A DNA stretch of 64,000 nucleotides from Mesostigma viride (Eukaryota > Streptophyta > Mesostigmatophyceae > Mesostigmatales > Mesostigmataceae), in assembly GCA_009746045.1 (NCBI GenBank), contig RPFO01000065.1, forward strand, positions 1,647,424 through 1,711,423, given 5' to 3'. Every line of letters begins with the position of its first letter. The first letter of the stretch is position 1. Shown here piece by piece: positions 33,886-45,687 of this stretch. A program made the position numbers and the translations under genes. The notes beneath the pieces were generated by a model. The model did not search any database. It was given only the letters and a program-made list of their open reading frames with translations, and was not told where the DNA came from.

Positions 33886-34722
33886 GTGGAAACCAAGGTC
33901 GTCCACAAGCTACAACCACAGTTCACGGCGCTACACACCGCGGCGCAGGCTTCGGAAACGCATGCTGCACTTGTCTCTCGCCTTAACCAGGTGGAGGGCA
34001 AGTGCGGCGTGCTCATGAAGAAGCTTGAGGCCATCACCGCCCACACCGAGGCCCTGGCCACACAGGTCCCAAAGCTAGCGGAGCAGACGGCCACCATTGC
34101 CTCCCAGCCACCCCGGCAGGATGCTGGTGACCTCCCGCCGCTCTCCTATGCGGACCTGCTGCGGTCAGCGACCGCCTCCACCACCGACGCCATCGCCACG
34201 AAGCTCCAGGAGCTGGAGGACCACCGCCAGGCCCAGCAACGGGAGGTCACCGATCGCGCTCGCCGCGAGTGCCGAGTGGTGCTACGTCGCTTCCCCCAGA
34301 AGCCAGGTGAGACGTCAACCTCCCTTGCTGACGAGCTCAAGAACCAGCTTCTTACCCTCATGGGCCTGGTAGGTGAGGTAGAACTGCGTGGATGCCACCG
34401 CCTTCCCCACTCACGGGACAAGGCGGCTCCCCCACCAGTCCTGCTCACCTTCCTCTCCCCTGAGGATAAGCAGCGGCTCCTCTCTCGTCGCAAGCCGTTG
34501 CACGACCTCACCTGGACGCTGGATGACGACCTAACCCCCGCTCAGCAACAGCAGCGACGCGACCTGTGGCCGGAATACCTCCGCCATAAGCAGGACCCCC
34601 AGAAGCCCAAGGTGTACTGGAGGGGCTGGGACCTGATGATCCGAACCACAAGATGTGGACGCCCCCAGCGGGCTAGAATAGCAATAGCCTTAGCTTGTAA
34701 CCATTGGAGTCACTGCCGCTAA
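33886..34722 (+). CDS. LINE ORF1p-like protein (coiled coil plus RNA-binding region), possibly a stand-alone ORF1 element
   Basis: A 278-residue open frame. The N-terminal half is heptad-rich and likely coiled coil (QASETHAALVSRLNQVEGK, ITAHTEALATQVPKLAEQ). The C-terminal half has a basic RRM-like core (RRECRVVLRRFPQK, LTLMGLVGEVELRGCHRL) and a trailing VLLTFLSPEDKQRLLSRR with LTPAQQQQRRDLWPEYL. This matches the layout of L1-type ORF1 proteins, which trimerise and bind the element RNA. The upstream boundary is unclear (33,840-33,886 is junction sequence), so the ATG may not be the native start. No ORF2 follows; the frame runs into a 370-bp 3' region and a TTAA tail. Confidence 0.65.
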   Translation: METKVVHKLQPQFTALHTAAQASETHAALVSRLNQVEGKCGVLMKKLEAITAHTEALATQVPKLAEQTATIASQPPRQDAGDLPPLSYADLLRSATASTTDAIATKLQELEDHRQAQQREVTDRARRECRVVLRRFPQKPGETSTSLADELKNQLLTLMGLVGEVELRGCHRLPHSRDKAAPPPVLLTFLSPEDKQRLLSRRKPLHDLTWTLDDDLTPAQQQQRRDLWPEYLRHKQDPQKPKVYWRGWDLMIRTTRCGRPQRARIAIALACNHWSHCR

Positions 34723-35100
34723 GGCAGCCATGCCTAGAATGTTTGCCTAGCTGTGCCAACATAGTACCTAGTCACGTGCCGCCAACGCACGGTACACAAC
34801 CAGCCATAGCCTTAGCCTAGTCCTAGTACAGCCATGCTACGCCCTGCATGGCTATGTTCAGATTACTTGCCCACGCTATACTTGTTATGCTACGCTTACA
34901 TGGGTCTTATTGCACCCACAGTTTGCCGGATCGTTAGCGTGTCCGTTTAGCTAGCGCGCCCGAATGCAGCTGTGGCATGCCTTTGGCATGAAGGAGACTG
35001 GGGGTCTCTGCCCTTTCTCCTGTAGTGCACACACAGGGATTAAAAGCACTTCGGTGCTCCGTGACTCCCCAACGGGAGCACGAGTTTAATTAATTAATGA
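34723..35100 (+). mobile_element. 3' region and stem-loop/TTAA tail of the ORF1-type element
   Basis: It ends in ATTAAAAGCACTTC, a stem-loop (GTGCTCC, loop GTGACTCCCCAACG, GGAGCAC) and TTAATTAATTAATGAATTAA. The same stem-loop plus TTAA module recurs at 53.9 kb (inverted) and 54.67 kb, so it is a mobile-element terminus. Confidence 0.7.
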
Positions 35101-37138
35101 ATTAATAGTACTCCATGGCATGCCCATGCGCATGACACGCAAGTATTTACTTCCTAGATAGGCTAGGCATGGACATGTGCTACCCTAGACGGTACGACCT
35201 CACGTACGCGCCGTGGAACCCCCTGGTTTGTCTGTAATATGGAGGCAGATGACACGTAAAGATAGGTGGCAGACAGTAATGCAGGACACCGCCCCCCCAG
35301 TCGGTGGGGGCTCCACGTGTGACCACGTCATGATTTGGCAAGCATAGCGATTCGGGCAATGGTGCCCGCCTGCAACCCTGTAACTAGGCACTAGATAGCT
35401 CCACTATCCACCCCATCCCATCTTCATTTTCCTGTGGACTTAAGCTCACGTGACACAGTTACGTGTAAATTAATGAATTAATTAATTAATGTGAGCTACT
35501 TATTCTGCATCTTTTTCCATATCACTGAGAGGCTGAGCCCCCCCATGTCTGCCTGTAGTTGGGTACCGAAGGTGCGGGCCGGATATTCATGCTGGCATGC
35601 GCGCCGACAACATATGCCGGTCGACAGAGACATACATCAACGAAAAAGATATTGGATGATACCAGCCAGGGTCAACCACACGAATAGTGAGACAACCAAC
35701 ATGCATCCAAAGCTGAATCGCATCACAGCCCTTCATACACCAAGTATTTACATGAGGCTGCCTTACACGCGATATGGCAGACACGCCTTCTTGCACATCC
35801 GCAAGTCACACCCTGGCTGGCATTTTGCTGTGCCTGTAGCCCAGATGTGTCTCCGAAGGAGAATCGACCAAGAAAACACCTTGCATTGCTTAAAATGCAG
35901 GATGGACGAGGGTCGTGTGCCGCTGCCAACCCTTGCAACCGCATGATCCCCCTGAAATGCCCCTCCCTAGCCATGTAGGTCTGCATCGCCTATGACAAGA
36001 CAGCATGGCCTAGTATCTCTGAGCCATGACACCAGCTGCAGGTGCCAGCGGCACCTATATAATATCAATCAAATCTGGCTGGCTGCTAGGTAAGTAGGCA
36101 AGCCCGCCCAGGTCAGCAGCATGCCCCCCGAGCCCATGCCCCAGGTGCTCAAGCCGCGCTCAGAGAAGGCTCAGACAGTGTGGAACGGAGGACTCCATAA
36201 CACGGCGTATGGAGCCAGGAGGTCAATGGTGCCAGGACGTTAAGGACATTACTACGCACAAACTTCACAAAAATATACAAAAGCGGCGGTGCGTACCCGG
36301 ACCGTGCTGCACATGCATGACGCTGACATCTGCAGCCACCACGTCTAGGGAAGGGTGCGCAGGCCTTGCCGATGCATGCAACCAGCATCGCCGGTGCGTG
36401 CACAGTTGCGAACATCCTGTACACATGAGGGGGGAACGGCCTGTCAACACGTCCATACATCGTGTGGATTGGTTGCGAGGGTGCTGGCAACATCCAGGTT
36501 CTCCAGGACGGGGGCAGCCAAGAAGGGCAGCTGGCTGAGAAGGCAGGGCAGTGCCTCCTTGTCATCCCACGCGCCGCCCCCACGTGGCATGTGCGCGATG
36601 GGCACTTGCCAACCCCACGTTGCAAGGGAGCATGTGCGCGATGGGCATTTGACAGGGAGCATGCTGCCGTATGGACCATATCGGACCGTGAGGGCCAGGA
36701 CGTGCTGAGCTGGCGCTCGCGCGGCTAGGGGGATGCCTCACCTGTCCCTGAGGGTTTCCCTCAGCCTGCCCCCTTGCAGCTCAAGTATTTGCCAGCAGCC
36801 GCGCGCGCAGGGGGGGGGGGGGGAGGGATTGCAGCGTGGAACCATATAGGCGTGAAGTTGGCATGGAACACAGAACCCCCCTCCCCCCCCCCGTTTGCTC
36901 CTCATATCGCGCCCCTTTTCGTCGACACGTGCTCAAACAAACCGCTGGCCAATATGTGAGCACACTTGTCAATCACGGGCCCACACCGCTGCCGAGTGGA
37001 CAAGATGGAGCCTTGGAGTGGACAGGATGGAACCTTGGAGTGGACAACATGTCTCGGGATGGAATCGTTCGGAACCATTCCCGCAAGCCTCATCTCTCAA
37101 TCATTGCTAGCCGCCCCTCACCCCGCAGGGTGGCTGTC
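35101..37138. other. no gene recognised
   Basis: Contains a copy of the 32.66-kb segment (TGGCATGCCCATGCGCATGA near 35,115), a TTAA run at about 35,466-35,490 and a short poly-G run near 36,811. Three imperfect GGAGTGGACA-containing repeats lie at about 36,994-37,050. No frame has recognisable coding character. Confidence 0.55.
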
Positions 37139-37209
37139 CATGGGCGCAAGGCCGTGCTCACATGGGCACAAGGCCATGCTTTCATGGGCACATAGCCGTG
37201 CTCACATGG
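37139..37209. repeat. three ~24-bp repeats at the DCAF11-like stop codon
   Basis: Units of the form CATGGGC(A/G)CA(A/T)(A/G)GCC(G/A)TGCT(C/T) are repeated three times, the last overlapping the stop codon region (37,202). The repeat therefore reaches into the last coding triplets. Confidence 0.7.
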
Positions 37210-40200
37210 GCTGGCTCCCCATCGGCTCCCCTTCCTCCTCCTCGTCCTCCTCGTCGTCGCTGCTCCAGTCGTCATGCTCCATGACCAGGCTCTGGCAGTG
37301 CACGTCCTGGATGTCGTTCCCATTCAGGTACTCCCAGCGGACAATTCGCCCATCCCAGGACACGGAGGCGATCAGAGGGAGTGTCGGGTGCCAACTGCAA
37401 TCGCGCACGGTGGCCTCGTGGTTGCGCAGGACGTCCACGGTCTTGCCGGTCACCTGGCGGGGGGGCCGCGTCACCCCCACCCACAACAGGTCCGCAATAG
37501 GGGATTAATGGCATAGTTAGCCGGGATGCTTGAGATAAGGGCAGGACGGGATGAAACAAAAAACAAAGCACAGCAGGGGACAACTGTAAGCAAGGATCGC
37601 AGCGGACGAGACGCGACGGCAGTAGGCACTAGGGCTCTAGGGAACCATCTACCCATGCCCGGACAAGCGCACCGTGTACAGCGATGGTGAAGGGATGAGG
37701 GATGCGACCGGGGTGGCGCGACCTCCGGAGGCCCACCCTGAGAGCAGAAGAGACGCAACTGTGTAGGGCTTGGATTCATACGATAGATACTAGCTGGGCG
37801 CTGGATTTAGGTACCCCACCAGTGGTCATGCACCGCCCCACCCGATGCAATCCATTCCCATGCCGCCTTGCGTGGGCCAGACACAGGCAACGGACGCGCG
37901 ATGACAGCCCAGATCAAGTCGCCAGTCAGCCACGTTCGCAACTCTCGGCTGCAGAGGCCCATGTGTGAGGCACAAATGCCAGCATCAGCCAGAGGGAGAA
38001 CCGGCGCAGCAGGGTATTCCCTCCTATCCGGGCTGTTCCCGTGCACGCGCCAGGTCGTACATGCACAAATCCACCGCCCCCCCGCACGCACACACCGGGT
38101 CGTAAATGTACCACCCTATCCATCCCCCCCACACGCACCAGGTCGTAGATGTACACCTCGCCCGAGTGGGACCCCGTGTAGATGTACTTCTGCCCCGTCG
38201 TCGCCTCGGGAGAGAAGTAGCAGCGGATGAGCGTCTGCAGCACGCGGTGGCCACGGTAGGTCATCAGCGACGAGTCGTTCGGGTGCCGCACGTCCAGGCC
38301 CGTGCCGGGGTACTCGGTCCATCGGTAATCCCAGTGGAAGTCGTGCAGCTTGACCGGGGGCATCCTGGCAAGATGCGGTGCCACCATGGCGGGGGGGTGG
38401 GGCGGGGGTGAGTATTGTACAGGCGATGGATGCGAGGAGGGCCCGATAAGTTGAAGGCAGTTGTGAGGAGAACATTTGATGGGGGGTTCAAAGTTTATCG
38501 GAACGAGTGTTACGAGAATGCGGTCCTGTCTATGTCTTTTGTGTCCTTACTGTAGTTTTACTGTATAATCAAGCAGCCTGAAATAGATATCCCAACTTGC
38601 TGCATGCACGCTGTCAAGGGAAAGGACCTTGTGAGGCAAAACCCACCTGCCAGCAGAAGAAGAGGGCCCCATGCACGGGGCAATGTCACAACGACATGTG
38701 CGCAGACAAGAGCACGCAGGGGGAGCTGGTAATGAGCTTTTTGGCCAATGAGGACGTGATGGCCAGACAACATAGCGGGCCAAGCAGCGCTGGTCTTGAA
38801 GGGGCGAATCGCAACAGCCCTTGTGCATGCGACACCGCCGCATCAACAAATTCACAGAAAGTGATACGGAGAAAGTTTACTTTGTTGGCACAGTGCCAAT
38901 CTCATGTCATGCATATCTCACGCATCATGCACATCTCCCGTGGTCTGCAAGCGCCCCAAATACGTGCAGGTGAACACGAAAATGCAGGAACTCCATAAAG
39001 GAGAGAGACATGAGCGACCCAGCGGTCCAAGACGAGCTGCTCACGGGGGAGGCAGTGTGGGCTGGAGGGCTGGTCCCATGGGTCCCCAAACAAGCTGGCA
39101 AACGTATACATGCCCCCAGTGCCAACACTTGCGGACTCTCACGCAGCACAGAATGCATCTTCTTCACCCATGTACCATGCCCCCCCCCCACTTTCCTTAT
39201 GTGCCCGAGTCCATTACATTCATGATGACATCATTTTTCATACATCCCCCACCCGCTTTTCTTTTGACCATCCCCCCCCCCTTTTCATTCCATTATCCCC
39301 CCCCCCCCATTTTTCTTATAACCCACACCCAGTACCCCCCCATTCGTCAGCATCCGGGTCCTCATCTTGCAGATGCCCCCAAACCACGTTCTGCTCTTCT
39401 GTCTTCTTTGTTGCGCCCCCTTTGTTGCGCCCCCTTTGTTGCGCCCCCTTTGTTGCGCCCCCTTTGTTGCGCCCTCTTTGTTGCACCCCCTTTGTTGCGC
39501 CCCCTTTGTTGCACCCCCTTTGTTGCGCCCCCTTTGTTGCGCCCCCTTTGTTGCGCCCCCTTTGTTGCACCCCCTTTGTTGCGCCCCCTTTGTTGCGCCC
39601 CCTTTGTTGCGCCCCCTTTGTTGCGCCCCCTTTGTTGCGCCCCCTTTGTTGCACCCCCTTTGTTGCGCCCCCTTTGTTGCACCCCCTTTGTTGCGCCCCT
39701 TTTGTTGCGCCCCCTTTCTTGGGCCACCTACCCAGCACCCGCTATCTACCCCGGCATGCGCCACCCAGCACCCACTTTTCGTATGCGTCCGAGTCCATCA
39801 TCTTGCGGATGTCCCACAGTTTGATGCTCTGGTCCTTGCTGTTGGAGATGACGTAGTAGCCGTCCCCCTTGGCCGCGAGCGAGGTGATGCCCTCCGTGTG
39901 GCCTAGCAGCACACCCTGCGCCTTGCTGCGCTTCTTTGACATCATGCGGCGGTCCCACACCTGCGCGTGCACCGACAGGAGCGGACGACCGGGGGACCAG
40001 CCACCACATCATTTTGCTTGTTCTATTGCTTGTTACTAGCAGGGGACAAGGCACAACAAGAGGAGGCAGGTGGTCAGGCACAAGGTACCATCACGCTTTG
40101 CGGGGAAGAATCAGCGAGACCGTGGGGTTGCTCCGCCGGGCACACCTTGGGCGGTGGACTGGGCGATCACTGTAGGGTCACTGCACCGTCAATTTGCCTA

Positions 40201-43200
40201 CATGTTCCCACTCATACGGGAGTAAGCATGGCGGGCGGATCCGCGCAACGCAAGCCTGAGGCAACGGCTCTCTGTGCACGCGCCTCGTGCCTCTTGCCGC
40301 GCCGTGTCTGCCAGGTGAGGACGATGAATGGCTAGCTACTGGCGTGCGCCTCACTGTCACCTGCCGGTGTTATCGCTGAGAGCTCCGATCATCCACCACT
40401 CACCTTGACCAGGCGGTCGTCGCTCCCCGAAAAGATGATGCTGGACCGCGCGTCGGCAAACGTTACTGCGTTGACGTCATCCTGCCAACACGAGGACCCC
40501 ACGTTGCCACACGGCACATAACGCCACGCCATGGCCAACAACGGGGCCAGCACAGCGCAACACGTCAGGTAGTGTCATGGCATGCCGTATCAATATCGTG
40601 CGGAGGCAGGGCAAGTGGTGTTATGTCATGGGCAAGGCCAGGGCCACAACGCACGGCATACATTGCCATGCCGTGTCGGGATGAACAGATACACACAGCC
40701 ATCGGCAAGAAATCGCACACACAAGCAACAGATATTTACGCGGCACAGCACGCTGTGCAATTACGGTAGGCTTGAACCGACCACGACATGCGACTTGAGA
40801 ACCTGCCTGCCCGCCCGCCCGCCCGCCCGCCCACCCGCCCGCCCGCCCGCCCGCCCGCCCAAACCCCCCCGCCCGCCCGCCCAAACCCCCCGCCCGCCCG
40901 CCTGCCCGCCCGCCCGCCCTATGTGTGCATCCAAATACCACAGTACATATTCTTCTATCAAGCCACCCACCGTGTGCGCGTTGACGCGCGCGGCCACACG
41001 GTTGGCCTCCACGTCGTACACGTATACGTTCTGGTCGCTGGCGCCCGCCACGATCTCGCGGCTGTCGGCGGAGAACTCCAGCGACCAGATGCCAAACTGG
41101 CGCTCGCGACCCGAGTCGGCGCTCATGCCAAAGTAGAGCCCGTGGTGCAGCTCCTGCGGGGCAAGTGCCGCAAGGGGGAGAGGGGGGCGTGGACATGCAC
41201 CGGGTGTGGGTGGGTGGGACACACGCCGGGAGGGGGGAGGGAAGGGGGGCACACGCCGGGGGGGAGAGGAAAAAAAAAGAAAGAACATGGGGTGGAGGAA
41301 GGGGTGAGGCACATGGCAGAGGGCGGTGGGGCCATGGCACGCTTTAGTGGAGGGGAAGGAAGGGGGGAGAAGAGGAAGGGGCGAAGACATGGGTCCAAAG
41401 GGGGCGCTCATGCGTGCGTATGCGCGTATGTGTGTGCTGGGGGGGGGGGGGGGGATGGGGGGGGCAGTTAATATAGTGTCAGAGAGCGCCCGGCAGGGTG
41501 CCACATCCATTGGAACACGGTCAGCTTGGGGGGCTCACCGCCACAGCAGCACGCGGCATCGCCCACATGCCAGGGTTGCACAGGGACCCGTGCCCATAAA
41601 TAACCACAGACGCTGGTCCACCAAGTATTATTCTGTGACTGAACGGCTTAGTGCCAGCAACAACAGGCGCTGGCTGCGGCGCTGACTGGCTGCGGTGTCA
41701 ATGACATCTACGTGATTATGGTTCAGGCAACGTGCTGCTGACACGTCGCTGTGGCATGCGGCAGCGTGTTCTTCATCAGCGCTGTTTGGCCATGGCATCT
41801 GCGCCTGCACGGCATGGTGGAGTGCCGGGACACACCAGCGGGCTTACTTGGACAGGGATGGTCCGAGCCGTCAAAGTGGGCGACAGGGACGGTGAGGCTG
41901 CTGATGACAAGAATCTAGGACACCGATGGATGATGACAACCAGCGCCAACACAGGGGTGAATGGGACTACCACACAGGGGTGAGCAAACGGGTCCTCAGC
42001 TGTTGACGTGACTGGGGGATGAGACGGGATGACGAGCGAGGCAGCGGTCCCCAGCATGCCACAGAATGCATGGACATGCATGCCGCCGTGGGCTGTGCCT
42101 CCCCGTGTCCTGGTATTGGCAATGTATGTGGTACCAAGGGCAACAGCTGGAGACCGAACGAAGAGGGAGACAGTCAGCCACAAGCCGCCAGCAGAGGTGG
42201 CGCGCGCCCGCCCCCACGTACGTTCACGTTTCCGCGCGATTCCACCTCCTCCCTCTGCGCTGCGACGTTCACCAGGTACGCGACCGGGATGATGGATGAG
42301 TAGACCTGCGAGTAGGCCGCACAGGAAGGGTTGAGCAAGCAGGCATGGGTGCGTAAGTGGGTGGGCAAAGAGTGGGCAAAGGCCTCACGGGCATGGGAAA
42401 AAACGCTACCAGCAAACCTAATGCCTGAGAGCTTGACAGACAGATTTTGAGAGGCATCAGCCCAGACAGGCACCGGCAGCGCCGCGTACGCGCATGCCAC
42501 CGGTAGGGGCGGCCGGTCCCCAACTGTGCACCCACCAGCGCCCACGTGCACGCATGCACCATCAGCACATGCATGCACCCCATGAGTCATGGTGTAGCCA
42601 TCCACAAGCGCGTCATGACGCATGACGCATGCGCCACACGCCGGGGAATGTCGCCCGCATCACGGTCATCCGATCATCCATGCGACACCTACCAGGAAGC
42701 GCTGGTCGGGCGACAGGCTGGTGTCTGTCACCGTCCACCGCAGGTTGGGTACCAGGATGTCCTTGCGCAGCTTCCACCGGTTGAACACGTCGTACACCTT
42801 GATGCGCCGGTCCTGGGGAACGAGTTAAGAGACGAGGATGCGGGCGGGGGGGGGAACGGGCGGGGGCGGGCAGGGAGACGGGGGATGGGGGAGGGGAAAA
42901 GGCGGACAGGGAAAGAGGGAAGGCGGAGGGGAGAGTGGGAGGGGGGGAGGGGGAAAAGGAGGGAGCAGTCCAAGCGGGAGCTCTAAGTGGCAGATGCAGC
43001 ACGCAAGAAGGACAAGAGAGAGAAAGCAGTGACCCAGGGGGGGCCACATGCGTCGTGCCATACAACACATTGCATGGGATACGGTGAAACGCCCTACTAG
43101 TTTGTAGTAGAGCGCTGACAGGGCGGGTAGCCTGGATGCCAGGGCGCAGGGCAACGCGCTGTAAGCCCACAACCCACACGACGGGGCGAAAATGTCCGTA

Positions 43201-44765
43201 GACCTCCTTGTGCCTAATTATATCCACCATGGGCGTGCCCCCTACAAGCAGTGCCGCTCATCCCCAAATAGAGAGGCTGGCAACCATTTCTGGAATAATA
43301 AAGCATTTGGTATTTGTATAGTGATGGTAATTGACACCTTGCACCAAGCATTGTGGCTGGGAAACGGCTTCCTGCGAGACACACGTGATGGCTCCATGAT
43401 GGCTGTTGCGTGCTCCAAAGTTAGCCAATAGCAGCCATCACCGCATTGTCACCAGGGGTCCGTACCACCTCCCATGGCGCCCTGGAACAAAATGCCCACA
43501 AAGTTTTGCCCCGGCCCAACCCTTGCTGACAGCCCAACCTAACCCTTGCCAGCGAATCGGATCTGCTATGCATGTGGGCAGTGCCTGCCCCGCTCTCCCA
43601 CCCCACCCCACCCCACCCCCCCACCCCGGCGCCTACACACACACAATACGCACAAACTGAACTGTTCCATACACTTGGTCTGGGAGCCAATGAATTCCAA
43701 GCAGCTTTGTCTTCATCAGGGGACGGCGCATACTACATGAGAGCACCTCTTCCTCAACCACGGCCACGCATGTCTCCGAGTGGCTGAAGGAGGTGAATCC
43801 AGGACACATACTGCCTGATGCAAACAAGCACAAGGTGGTCCCCTCGGACCACCGACACAATTACAGCTGAAAAATCAGGTTGCTTCGTCACATTAATAGA
43901 ATAAACCGCACAGCATGGAAGGCATGTTCATGGCTTGCCCAATTCAGAGATACCCTTGCAAGGCAGGGCCAGCAGGGGCGCATGCAATACGCCGAGTGCT
44001 ATAGAGACGCAGTGGGGAATGGGGATCAACCTTCCCGAACAGGCAGGCTAACAGAATTCAGCTTGCCAGATCAACCTGAACTGCATTGCCGTAAAGGGTT
44101 TCCGCATGCTTCACAGAAGTTTCCGCACAAATCAAAATTTTTGAAGAAATCCTGATTGAAAAAGGCTCCTGGATCGAATTCCCGAATCCCCAGTGTACTT
44201 ATCGCCTCTGTACTGGGGCATGGGCAATATCATCCCATGCGCGAGAACCTGACGCAAGACGACGCACCTGGTAGCCTGCGACGAACATAGAGCCGTCGGA
44301 AGAGAATTGGCCGATATACGCCCTGCTGTTCATGCTGTCGACGTTGTTGCACCAGCGAGGGATGCAGCGGGACGCCAGGTGGCAGCGTTGCGCAGCTGAG
44401 AAGCCCGAGCATGTGCTGTTTCCATTGAGAATCCGGCCTCTGTGGCCGTTGAATTCTCGCAATGTTAGAAGCTTGAGGGCGCTCATCCGCGTGCCTAGCT
44501 GCGGCGCGTTCTGTGGATACGGAATGGCGGCAGTCTTTAGGGCAAGTTCATGAGTCAATGCGTGCTCTAATGGAGGTGTATCTTTGTCTGACAATCTCGG
44601 CATCCCGTATGTGCGGGTAACAGCCTCTTCATCTTCTTCATCCTGCATCGCATGGACTTCTTCTGACTCTTCAAAATCTTCATCGTCATCATCGTCTTCG
44701 TCGTCGCTTCTTCTCGAATAGTTAAACAACAACCGGTCCGCCAGGGCACGACTGCCAGATTCCAT
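37202..44765 (-). CDS. DCAF11: WD40 protein DCAF11 / LEC14B-like, CUL4-DDB1 substrate receptor, eight exons
   Basis: Exons (minus strand) 44765-44268, 42812-42693, 42305-42222, 41153-40971, 40481-40404, 39960-39776, 38364-38139 and 37453-37202 join in phase to 541 residues. The N-terminus is acidic (SDDEDDDDDEDFEES). WD40 blades follow in the order of DCAF11/LEC14B: AYIGQFSSDGSMFVAGYQ, WSLEFSADSREIVAGASDQN, DDVNAVTFADARSSIIFSG, VWDRRMM, GHTEGITSLAAKGDGYYVIS, NSKDQSIKLWDIRKM, HDFHWDYRW, DSSLMTYRGHRVLQTLIRC, TGQKYIYTGSHSGEVYIYDL, ATVRDCSWHPTLPLIASVSW. WDRR and WDIR are the WDxR motifs used by DCAFs to bind DDB1, so a ubiquitin-ligase adaptor role is likely. An upstream in-frame ATG at 44,837 would add 24 hydrophobic residues; I prefer 44,765 because family members are soluble. 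The C-terminus is acidic. Confidence 0.9.
39400..39717. repeat. minisatellite TTTGTTGCGCCCCC in DCAF11-like intron 6
   Basis: About 22 copies of a 14-15-bp unit (with GCG/GCA variants). It is G-rich on the coding (minus) strand and starts about 60 bp after the 5' splice site of exon 6. Confidence 0.95.
40801..40919. repeat. CCCG-rich array in DCAF11-like intron 4
   Basis: GCCC repeats with two CAAACCCC interruptions. On the coding (minus) strand it reads GGGC and starts about 50 bp after the 5' splice site of exon 4. Confidence 0.9.
41165..41465. repeat. purine/G-rich tract before DCAF11-like exon 4
   Basis: G-rich on plus, therefore C-rich on the coding strand, ending about 10 bp before the acceptor of exon 4 (41,153). 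Includes G12 near 41,441. A similar tract at about 42,838-42,970 precedes exon 2. Confidence 0.8.
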
Positions 44766-45687
44766 CGGCAATGCGACAGACCACGCCAAAGCGTAGCAAA
44801 CTAATAATACCCAATTTGCCCAGCAAAATGTTAGCAAAACGTTAGCGCGTCCTAATACCGGCGCAAATATAAAATTGAAATGCCAGGCGATCCAGAAAAG
44901 AGACGTGCCCCGCCTCCAAAAGGCCGGGAATGATGCGACGAAGCCAACCTTCCTGACGTCAAGGAGAAATTTTGCTGATCATGCACTACCTAATCTCGCC
45001 TAAATCATCGTGGTTAATTTTTTCCCTGTAAGAGATCACATTTAAGGCTGAGATTGGTTGATAGTAGCATGTTTTCACGTTATAACACTCAACAACCTGT
45101 AGGAGTTCGCCACTTGGAATATCCTGCCAAATTGTATGCAAAACTAGCAAGTGGACGCCTTGCAATTTGCAAAGTGTGCTCCTGGCTTCAAGGTCCGAGT
45201 CCACCTCCCTAATGTTGCTACTGTATGCGGTCATTGCGGTGTGTGACCTCGCCGCGCCGGTCAAGGTTTCGTGTTTCAGACTGAAACGTCCGTTCGCTTT
45301 AAGATTCTATCGAATCGTACAGTACAACCTTCAGTACCGTTCATCACCTTGCCGGCCACCTCCGGCCATCCCTCCATGTTCCTCGGAGCAGGTCAAAGAC
45401 CCTGCGGATCGCCCAGCGCGGCCGCGCAACTCAGAGTGAGCAGACAGGTTGTCAAGTGTCAACTCGGGAAGATGCAGTACCTCCGAGGCGGGACGTGATG
45501 AGCATGTTGCAAAAAACAGGGGGGCAACGATGGGGAACCACTGACCAGTTGTGACCTCTCGAGCTCGGTACAAAGGCGCGACACCGCCTGCCCGCGGATT
45601 TCCAGGTTTCAGGCCTTGTTAAACCACGGACATTGCGCACAGCCGCATTCGTAGGTGCTCCGCACACCGCCTGTGAGCACCGCCACC
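44766..45687. promoter_or_regulatory. shared upstream region of divergent DCAF11-like and translocator genes
   Basis: The two start codons (44,765 minus, 45,688 plus) face away from each other across 922 bp with no coding frame. It contains one TGACGTCA palindrome (44954-44961), a bZIP/CREB-type core. A bidirectional promoter is the simplest reading; no TATA box is obvious. Confidence 0.5.

Noticed and set aside
35491..35946. 151-residue plus-strand frame
   Set aside because: No recognisable motif, unremarkable composition and no splice partners.
44766..44837. Longer DCAF11-like start adding 24 hydrophobic residues
   Set aside because: It would make a signal-peptide-like N-terminus on a soluble nuclear/cytosolic family; the internal ATG before the acidic region is more plausible.
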